Virus record (IMG/VR): IMGVR_UViG_3300048588_000125
Span: 1 to 38,756 of that record
Reading direction: 5' to 3' (one strand)
Length of the DNA: 38,756 nt
Source of the DNA: a virus
This document shows, piece by piece, positions 1 to 4,848 of this stretch; position 1 is the stretch's first letter, and every line of letters starts with the position of its first letter. Both the position numbers and the translations under genes were made by a program. The notes beneath the pieces are model-generated. The model saw only the letters and a program-made list of their open reading frames with translations. It was not told the DNA's origin and did no database searches.

Positions 1-127
1 CCAAGCACCGTGGACGACTGCAAACGCCGCATAGCGCGATGTGTTGCGCTGCAGACGGCTGAAATGGACAAACAATACTGCTTTTATAAGCCGGTCGAGA
101 AACCTTGGCCGGTGTTCGCGAATGAGA
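1..127. repeat. 127-base direct terminal repeat (left copy)
   Basis: Bases 1-127 are identical to 38630-38756. A gene reads in frame from the right end into this copy, so the repeat most likely marks circular closure of the assembly. 127 is a common maximum k-mer length in short-read assemblers, which makes an assembly overlap more likely than a biological terminal redundancy. The unique genome would then be 38,629 bases. Confidence 0.95.
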
Positions 128-144
128 AGGAGAAACAGCGATGA
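1..144 (+). CDS. 3' part of the junction-spanning small hypothetical protein
   Basis: Frame 1 is open from base 1 to a TGA at 142-144 and continues the gene that starts at 38576 near the other end of the window. Joined across the repeat, the product is 65 residues, beginning MIELMAAIALWCKASNEYPS and ending KEKQR. The N-terminus is mildly hydrophobic, three cysteines lie in the first 31 residues, and the C-terminus is charged. The stop overlaps the ATG at 141 (ATGA), so the gene is translationally coupled to the next one. The family is not recognised. The frame crossing the join is good evidence that the molecule is circular. Confidence 0.8.
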   Translation, partial: PSTVDDCKRRIARCVALQTAEMDKQYCFYKPVEKPWPVFANEKEKQR

Positions 145-347
145 GTTTTACAATCTTATACGAGCGTCTGGACGGCACCTACTTTGTAGGTTCGCTGTTC
201 CACCCACAAATGGAACATGCTTCCGTGCCAGACCCAGTAACGGGCGAAATAAGGACCTTCAAGACAGTATATAGCTATGAAGGCATCCCTATTAAACGTG
301 TAGAGGTAGCGCCGTATGTACAAGAGCAAGTACTTCAACAGTCATGA
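141..347 (+). CDS. Small hypothetical protein, 68 aa
   Basis: The product is a 68-residue soluble-looking protein starting MSFTILYERLDGTYFVGSLF. It has no membrane segment and no motif that I recognise. The ATG overlaps the stop of the upstream gene, with AGAAGGAGAAACAGCG upstream supplying the ribosome site. Its end overlaps the start of the M15 peptidase gene by 32 bases. This tight packing is typical of the rightward operon and supports a real gene. Function is unknown. Its position just before the probable endolysin is the only clue. Confidence 0.75.
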   Translation: MSFTILYERLDGTYFVGSLFHPQMEHASVPDPVTGEIRTFKTVYSYEGIPIKRVEVAPYVQEQVLQQS

Positions 348-681
348 AATATCTTGCCGGTGTGGTTGCGGTTTGATGCCTCAGGAAATCACGATTAGGT
401 TCGCTGACCAAGTCCGGCGCGAATGGGGTGGGCCGTTATATTGTCTGTCCGGCGCTCGGTGCGAAACCCACAATATCAAGGTCGGCGGCGCGCCACAGTC
501 CAAACACGTTCAAGGGCTGGCGCTCGACCTCGCACCGATCAACCAAGACCGCATACAAGAGTTTCAGGAGTGGTGCCGGGAACGCTTACCGCATTGGGTT
601 GTAGGTATGGAAAACCCGAAATTTACGACGACCTGGACCCATCTGCAGCTGGCAGAGCCCAGGCGAGTATTTGACCCTTAA
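316..681 (+). CDS. Peptidase M15-like enzyme, probable endolysin
   Basis: This 121-residue protein has the layout of the Peptidase_M15_3 family, small zinc D-Ala-D-Ala-type carboxypeptidases or endopeptidases that cut peptidoglycan cross-bridges. Visible zinc-site residues are His64 and Asp71 in SKHVQGLALDL and His109 in TTWTHLQL. A cysteine-rich N-terminal stretch (SCRCGCG, residues 13-19) is also common in phage members. No signal peptide is seen, so export would need a holin. GAGGT lies eight bases before the ATG. The gene is followed after eight bases by a 42-residue membrane protein, which suggests a lysis pair. A virion-associated hydrolase is the alternative role. Confidence 0.85.
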   Translation: MYKSKYFNSHEISCRCGCGLMPQEITIRFADQVRREWGGPLYCLSGARCETHNIKVGGAPQSKHVQGLALDLAPINQDRIQEFQEWCRERLPHWVVGMENPKFTTTWTHLQLAEPRRVFDP

Positions 682-689
682 GGAGACTT

Positions 690-818
690 ATGAATTACGT
701 TTACAAAGCCGCTCACTTTGTCTTTATCCCACTTATGTTCCCACTACTTCTTATTGGTTTTCTTGTTGGTCGCCTTTATAGCGCCTTGCGTGCTGGCTTC
801 CAAGACGGCCTTTTGTGA
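690..818 (+). CDS. 42-residue membrane protein, candidate holin
   Basis: The ATG at 690 follows AAGGAG with good spacing, and the frame runs to TGA at 816-818. The product starts MNYVYKAAHFVFIPLMFPLL. It has one strongly hydrophobic segment (about residues 8-27, ending near GFLVGRLY), followed by a short basic and amphipathic tail. It sits directly behind the M15 peptidase, where a holin or pinholin would be expected. Its last 75 bases overlap the 3' end of the convergent integrase gene. Size, topology and position support a small lysis protein, but this is inference and any single-pass membrane peptide would look similar. Confidence 0.6.
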   Translation: MNYVYKAAHFVFIPLMFPLLLIGFLVGRLYSALRAGFQDGLL

Positions 819-1868
819 CTTTACCCCCTTCCGGTCTTTTGGCTGCGAAGGGGTTTCTTGCGTTTTGAGCCGTTGTTTCATCGCTTCGATAGTCTCAGGC
901 TTGGCGACGAAACCAAGATAGTATTCATTGCAAACCGCCACGCTGTTACCCAGCAGCAAGGCAATATCAGACATGGAAAGCCCTTTGTTGAGCATATGAA
1001 TCGCGTAGCTGTGTCGTAAGTCATATATGACGACGCCTGTCTCTTTCTTAAAGGTCGCGTGTCGAGCGTTGCGCGGCAGCTTGTCTTTGTCCTTTATCGC
1101 GTCGCGGTACTTGATAAAGTCCTCGACATACTTCCAACCTTTTGGCTCGACCAGTACGTCTCTACCCTGTCCGGTCTTGGTATCTTGTACCTCCTTCTTA
1201 CGGTTCAGCTGGTCAGGTATTCGGATCACCTGCGGGCTCTTTATAAACATTCGAAACATCTCACCCGGCCTTGCGCCTGTGTAAAACATTGCACTTGCAA
1301 ATAGTCGGGTAAAGGTCGGAAGCTTGGGTAAGGTCTTGAGTAGGTCGGCTTCGTTTAGATAGCTGATTTCAGGTCTTGGTTTTTTGGCTGCTTGTAGTTT
1401 TACCTCGCGACCTAGGTATCTGAGAAGTTGGTTTACACGCGCCACAACACGACGCTGCTTACCTCGGTTCGGCAGAAGCTTGTTGACCTTGGCTTGTAGT
1501 TCGGCGCGTGTCGCAGACACCAAGTCCACCGGCTCGATAGCCTTTATAGCGCGTAGCAAGTCATTATACATCGCGTCAGCGTCAACCAAGATTCGCGTCT
1601 CATACTCCGACTGCCAGTAGTCCTCCATGAGTTTGCGGTTTACCAAAGACTGGTCGGCAAGATTTGCCTTGCTGGCCTTTTGCAGCATCAACACAAGAGC
1701 GTTTACCCGACGTTCGGCCTGCTCACGGTCGAGCCTACCTGCACGCCACAGTAGGTTGATAGCTTCCAAAGCCTCGCTCTTTTCCGCCTTCGATTTACCA
1801 GCTTCCCGTCTCAAAATTTGCCAGTTTTGGGTCGGTTTTTCGGGAGTTTTTTTCCAATACGTAGCCAT
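744..1868 (-). CDS. int: Tyrosine recombinase / integrase with atypical catalytic box
   Basis: This 374-residue protein has the phage integrase layout: an N-terminal basic helical region, a core-binding domain and a C-terminal catalytic domain. Visible active-site elements are Arg200 in FYTGARPGEM, Lys231 in DTKTGQGRD, Arg285 in YDLRHSYAIH and a candidate nucleophile Tyr316 or Tyr317 in CNEYYLGF. Two usual histidines are replaced: box II reads Y-D-L-R where H-x-L-R is common, and LGN replaces LGH. A lysine-rich tail ends the protein. GGAGG lies eight bases before the ATG. The gene adjoins a tRNA-Leu and a set of GGTAGAC repeats, the usual arrangement of int next to attP. Its presence implies a temperate life cycle. 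Confidence 0.9.
   Translation of the reverse strand: MATYWKKTPEKPTQNWQILRREAGKSKAEKSEALEAINLLWRAGRLDREQAERRVNALVLMLQKASKANLADQSLVNRKLMEDYWQSEYETRILVDADAMYNDLLRAIKAIEPVDLVSATRAELQAKVNKLLPNRGKQRRVVARVNQLLRYLGREVKLQAAKKPRPEISYLNEADLLKTLPKLPTFTRLFASAMFYTGARPGEMFRMFIKSPQVIRIPDQLNRKKEVQDTKTGQGRDVLVEPKGWKYVEDFIKYRDAIKDKDKLPRNARHATFKKETGVVIYDLRHSYAIHMLNKGLSMSDIALLLGNSVAVCNEYYLGFVAKPETIEAMKQRLKTQETPSQPKDRKGVKSQKAVLEASTQGAIKATNKKTNKK
825..853 (+). terminator. Probable rho-independent terminator of the rightward operon
   Basis: CCCCTTC at 825-831 pairs perfectly with GAAGGGG at 847-853, and TTTCTTG follows on the plus strand. It lies six bases after the stop of the 42-residue gene, inside the 3' coding end of the convergent integrase gene. 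It would stop rightward transcription before it opposes integrase expression. The U-run is short, so efficiency is uncertain. Confidence 0.5.
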
Positions 1869-1890
1869 GGTCTAACCCTCCAAAATACTT

Positions 1891-1925
1891 ATCGGGTAGA
1901 CGCTACAGGACTTAAAAGTCCGTGT
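1891..1925 (+). other. Degenerate copy of the tRNA-Leu D-arm/anticodon-arm region, candidate attP core
   Basis: Bases 1891-1925 align with 2026-2055 of the intact tRNA-Leu downstream. ATCGG, TAGAC, GGACTTAAAA and TCCGT are shared in order, with a few single-base insertions. The central GGACTT-AA-AAGTCC (1908-1921) is itself a short inverted repeat. Lying 23 bases upstream of the integrase start, this is where an attP core is expected. Whether it is the crossover site or a relic of an earlier tRNA capture cannot be told from this sequence alone. Confidence 0.45.
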
Positions 1926-2035
1926 CAATCCTTAATTCCTACTGTGATTTTACTTAATTACAGTCGCGAGGTAGACAGTTTGCAAGCGTGCAGGTAGACG
2001 TTGCTACCCACGCTCCCATGGTGGAATCGGTAGAC
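1895..2035 (+). repeat. Four direct GGTAGAC repeats, candidate integrase or excisionase binding sites
   Basis: GGTAGAC occurs at 1895-1901, 1970-1976, 1993-1999 and 2029-2035, all on the plus strand, within 141 bases. One copy lies inside the partial tRNA copy and one in the D-arm of the intact tRNA. Direct heptamer repeats around an attP core resemble arm-type integrase or excisionase sites. The stretch 1869-2011 has no gene. Confidence 0.4.
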
Positions 2036-2095
2036 ACAACGGACTTAAAATCCGTCGGTCGTAAGACTGTGCCAGTTCAAGTCTGGCTGGGAGCA
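2012..2095 (+). tRNA. tRNA-Leu (anticodon UAA)
   Basis: An 84-base cloverleaf can be folded. The acceptor arms GCTCCCA (2012-2018) and TGGGAGC (2088-2094) pair fully. The D-arm carries GGTAGAC, the anticodon stem ACGGA/TCCGT encloses CTTAAAA (anticodon TAA), a long class II variable arm follows, and GCCAG/CTGGC encloses TTCAAGT. The discriminator base is A2095 and no CCA is encoded. It reads UUA codons. A complete tRNA beside the integrase may be a working phage tRNA, the attachment site, or both. A two-way terminator lies just downstream. Confidence 0.95.
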
Positions 2096-2106
2096 TACTT
2101 TAAACG

Positions 2107-2152
2107 CAAAAAAGCCCGCTCAGGATTACTCCCCGGCGGGCTCGTTTTATTT
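2107..2152. terminator. Bidirectional rho-independent terminator
   Basis: AGCCCGC (2113-2119) pairs with GCGGGCT (2136-2142). On the plus strand CGTTTTATTT follows and would end the tRNA transcript. On the minus strand TTTTTTGCG follows and would end the leftward late operon after the metallopeptidase gene. The perfect seven-pair GC-rich stem with U-runs on both sides makes this the clearest terminator in the window. Confidence 0.85.
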
Positions 2153-2455
2153 ACCCATCGCTTTGAACAGCGCAGGTATAAACTGGTTTTCAATCATACA
2201 AACCAGGGTTTCTTCGACTTTGTCGTCTGTCAAGTAAGCGGTAAACTGGCTTTCCTCAAGCCAAGCGTGGGCCATCTCGTGAAATAGCGTGGACCACATC
2301 GTCTTTTTCTTGTCGCGCTTTACCTTGATAAGCTTTTCGTTTACTTCGGTTTCGCCGCGCGACCCTTCGTCGTCCACTACTTCAACAACATCGACCCGGT
2401 ATCTCGTCCCTAAGATGTCTACTTCTTTCGGCCACGGTACGCGATCAAAATTCAA
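2147..2455 (-). CDS. Small HExxH zinc metallopeptidase-like protein
   Basis: The 102-residue product carries LFHEMAHAW with HEMAH at residues 59-63, the zincin signature of two His ligands and a catalytic Glu. Glu81 and Glu82 about 20 residues on could supply the third ligand, as in small gluzincins. No signal peptide is visible. The start is a TTG at 2455 inside the end of the upstream gene, with GGGGGTG before it; the next in-frame ATG would remove half the protein. It is the last gene of the leftward operon. A role in virion maturation or protein cleavage in the host is possible but not shown. Confidence 0.75.
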   Translation of the reverse strand: MNFDRVPWPKEVDILGTRYRVDVVEVVDDEGSRGETEVNEKLIKVKRDKKKTMWSTLFHEMAHAWLEESQFTAYLTDDKVEETLVCMIENQFIPALFKAMGK

Positions 2456-2816
2456 CGGACACCCCCAGTAAGACTTCGCGGGTGCGAATGTTATAATTAG
2501 CGTCTACCCACACACTACCTACGACACGTCTTGCGGCTGTCACCGATACGTCTTTCGGTTCGCCGATAGGTAAGAGCGCGCCTAATCTGAACTGGCTTTT
2601 ACTATTTTTATGTGTTGACGGCTTTTCGACTTCGCGCGTTGTGATAGTTTCTGTGGTAGAACCTTCTTTGGTCTTGATAACGGTGCGGACAGTTTCCCGA
2701 AGTCGTTCAGGTCCCGGTACTGTTGATACGACCTGCCTAGGGAAAAACTTATACCCACAGTAAGAACCAGCGCAAAAAACAAGAACAAAAATTGCAGTGT
2801 AAAAACCATACCGCAT
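2445..2816 (-). CDS. Membrane-anchored or secreted protein, candidate spanin
   Basis: The 123-residue product starts with a short basic end and one hydrophobic segment (about residues 5-21), followed by a Thr/Glu/Arg-rich spacer with heptad-like charge and a C-terminal region of alternating hydrophobic residues (SVWVDANYNI, EVLLGVSVEF) that looks beta-rich. AGAGG lies before the ATG. This topology fits an inner-membrane anchored periplasmic protein, such as a unimolecular or inner-membrane spanin. The cysteines at the end of the hydrophobic segment do not match a standard lipobox. It overlaps the metallopeptidase gene by 11 bases. The family is not firmly recognised. Confidence 0.6.
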   Translation of the reverse strand: MRYGFYTAIFVLVFCAGSYCGYKFFPRQVVSTVPGPERLRETVRTVIKTKEGSTTETITTREVEKPSTHKNSKSQFRLGALLPIGEPKDVSVTAARRVVGSVWVDANYNIRTREVLLGVSVEF

Positions 2817-2841
2817 AAAACCTCTTTGAAAAGGTAGTGAA

Positions 2842-3321
2842 ATGTTCGTTCAGATTAGAGAATTCCCGAACTATGTAGTGAATTCAGACGGTGAAGTTGT
2901 CAGCTTCGCTTACAGAAGGTGGGAAACGATGAAGGCGTGCAACTCAACTGGCTATGCTCAAGTTGGGTTATGGAAAAACGGTAAACGGTACCAGCGTTAC
3001 GTCCACGCGCTGGTTGCGGAGGCTTTCCTAGGAGAGCGTCCGTCAGGTAAACACATTAATCACCTTAATGGTAACAAGCTGGATAACCGGTCAGAAAATT
3101 TAGAATACTGCACCAGAAAAGAGAATGCTGAACACGCTCTTAGTATGGGGCTTTATAAGACAGGTGAGCAGCACGGTCGAGCGCGCTTAACGCTTGAACA
3201 AGTCGAATTCATACGCCAAGCAAGAAACCAGACCGCCAAAAGCTTAGCGGCCCAATTCGGGGTTAGCGCAAGCCATATACGACGTCTCAGACAAGGCTTG
3301 CGATGGACTGTCATTCTATAA
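2842..3321 (+). CDS. HNH homing endonuclease with NUMOD4-like N-terminus
   Basis: The 159-residue protein starts MFVQIREFPNYVVNSDGEVV, a NUMOD4-type beginning, then carries an HNH core (VHALVAEAF, then HINHLNGNKLDNRSENLEYC, about residues 55-95). It ends in a helix-turn-helix-like segment (TAKSLAAQFGVSASHIRRL). Such proteins cut DNA at specific sites and spread their own gene. It lies on the plus strand inside the leftward late operon and overlaps the end of a small leftward gene by 11 bases, which fits a freestanding insertion. A second HNH protein with the same MFVQI start is at 31155. Confidence 0.9.
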   Translation: MFVQIREFPNYVVNSDGEVVSFAYRRWETMKACNSTGYAQVGLWKNGKRYQRYVHALVAEAFLGERPSGKHINHLNGNKLDNRSENLEYCTRKENAEHALSMGLYKTGEQHGRARLTLEQVEFIRQARNQTAKSLAAQFGVSASHIRRLRQGLRWTVIL

Positions 3322-3463
3322 TACCCACCAGACACCATTTACCTTTCGGGTCTGGGTCTTTAGCGCGCAGCAGGATTCGCTTACCGTACGCCGATTCAAG
3401 TAAAAGGGCGTGGACGCCGGGATACATCCGACGCCACGTTGCAACAAAACGATATGTGCGCAT
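3311..3463 (-). CDS. 50-residue hypothetical protein
   Basis: The ATG at 3463 lies two bases after the TAA of the 460-residue virion protein gene, and the frame runs to TGA at 3311. The product starts MRTYRFVATWRRMYPGVHAL, is basic and ends CLVGIIE. No motif is recognised and no membrane segment is seen. The close coupling (TAATAATG) and filling of an otherwise empty gap support a real gene. Its 3' end overlaps the convergent HNH gene. The ribosome site (GGGAAC) is weak. Confidence 0.5.
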   Translation of the reverse strand: MRTYRFVATWRRMYPGVHALLLESAYGKRILLRAKDPDPKGKWCLVGIIE

Positions 3464-3465
3464 TA

Positions 3466-4848
3466 TTAGTTCCCGTATTCGGGGTTCTTTTGCAAGGCTT
3501 GGTGTAAGGCAAGGACTGCGTTAGGTCCGCGTTGGGCGGCTTTCTCAAACAAGGCGGCGAACTTAGGGTTTTTCATTCCTTTAGCAAGCTTGTCGAGAAT
3601 AATCCCGCCCGCCTGATCGCCGTAACGCTTAATAGCCTCGCGACCGACCATGGACAAGATACCCGACACAGGTTCGCCGGTAGCAGCTGCACCCATAACA
3701 CCAGCTTGCCACGAGTTCAGGCCGATTTCGTTATTTGCAGCTGACCGGGATGCGCCGCTGTCAGCCATATCCTCAAGCAAACGCGCAAGATGCTTTTTGC
3801 GAAATAAGTCTTTGTTTGCGTCGCGCAGTTCCGGGCTGACCTTGGCAATCTGATCCATTTCAGCGTCGCCAAGAATTCCGTAAAGGTCTTTCTTTGCTGA
3901 TTTCGTCGCGCCGGTAGCAGTAAAATCCCGGATCTGTTCGCCCATATCCTTGCGGTAAGAGCCGAGATCAGACGGGTTAAATCCGACCTTCCCGGTACCA
4001 GCGATGTTTTTTCTGAGGCGGCGTAGTTCGCGTACAACCTCAGCTTTGCCAGGGTCCAAGGAATATTCGTCTATCTTACCTTCGATACGTCTGAGCAATT
4101 CGCCGGTCGGCAGGGAGGAATCAGCCGATTGCTCATAAATAGGTCGCATCTGGTTGTTGACGCCCGTTATAAATTCGTCGGCGCGGTCCGCCACCGCCTG
4201 GGAACTGGCAAACGGCGACGATATACCTTCGGTCCGGGCAAGCTCTGCGACGTCGCCAGCTTTGCCGCCAAGCTTTTCAATTTGCTTTTTTGTGCCGCCG
4301 AGCGATCGAATCGTGAATCGGTCCGCTACATCTTGGGTTTTGTCGCCCATTTTTGCCAGTAGGTCGCCCGCCTTCGAAGCGACAGCACCCGTCGCGCCGC
4401 CAAGAGCCGCACCTGTGATAGTGTCGAGCACCTGTTCACCAGCGTCACCATCCGAACGGCCGAAACCGCCAAGAGCGCCTTGTAGCGCGCCTTTCCCAGC
4501 AACTTCGGCAAGCTTTGCGCCTTTACCTGCATTCAAGAAACCAAGACCAGGGATAAAAGCGGTAGCGACGCCTCCGCCGATATCACCCGCAAGGTATGCG
4601 CCTGGATGCGCTTTTTGTGCTTCGTCGTATGCTTTGCGCGATTCGTCGCGAGCCTGGGTGTAACTCTTGTCTGTGAACATCGCTTCGAGGGCGCCGGTAG
4701 CTTCGTCAGCCAAGCCGAAGGACGCGCCTTGTGCAAGACCACGGACACCGGCCTCAAGAGTTGACGGTTTTTCCTTTAGGAACTCGTCAGGGTCGAAGTC
4801 CGAAGGCCCGCCGGCAAGGTAGGCGTCAGGGTTGAAATTACTGGCCAT
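3466..4848 (-). CDS. Internal virion / DNA ejection protein, 460 aa
   Basis: The protein has an acidic N-terminus (FNPDAYLAGG, FDPDEFLKEK), then Gly/Ala-rich segments at about residues 90-165 (GGGVATAFIPGLGFLNAG, ITGAALGGATGAVASKAG) that could insert into membranes, and a long helical, charged C-terminal half. No lysozyme motif is visible. It is the last of three large genes behind the nozzle gene, the place of ejection proteins in podovirus genomes such as T7 gp14-16 or P22 gp7, gp16 and gp20. It overlaps the upstream gene by 11 bases. The likely role is release from the head to form a DNA channel across the envelope. This rests on composition and position. Confidence 0.7.
   Translation of the reverse strand: MASNFNPDAYLAGGPSDFDPDEFLKEKPSTLEAGVRGLAQGASFGLADEATGALEAMFTDKSYTQARDESRKAYDEAQKAHPGAYLAGDIGGGVATAFIPGLGFLNAGKGAKLAEVAGKGALQGALGGFGRSDGDAGEQVLDTITGAALGGATGAVASKAGDLLAKMGDKTQDVADRFTIRSLGGTKKQIEKLGGKAGDVAELARTEGISSPFASSQAVADRADEFITGVNNQMRPIYEQSADSSLPTGELLRRIEGKIDEYSLDPGKAEVVRELRRLRKNIAGTGKVGFNPSDLGSYRKDMGEQIRDFTATGATKSAKKDLYGILGDAEMDQIAKVSPELRDANKDLFRKKHLARLLEDMADSGASRSAANNEIGLNSWQAGVMGAAATGEPVSGILSMVGREAIKRYGDQAGGIILDKLAKGMKNPKFAALFEKAAQRGPNAVLALHQALQKNPEYGN

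Noticed and set aside
1-127. Terminal repeat as genuine phage direct terminal repeats
   Set aside because: It is possible, but the length equals a common assembly k-mer and a gene runs through it, so circular closure is the simpler reading without coverage data.
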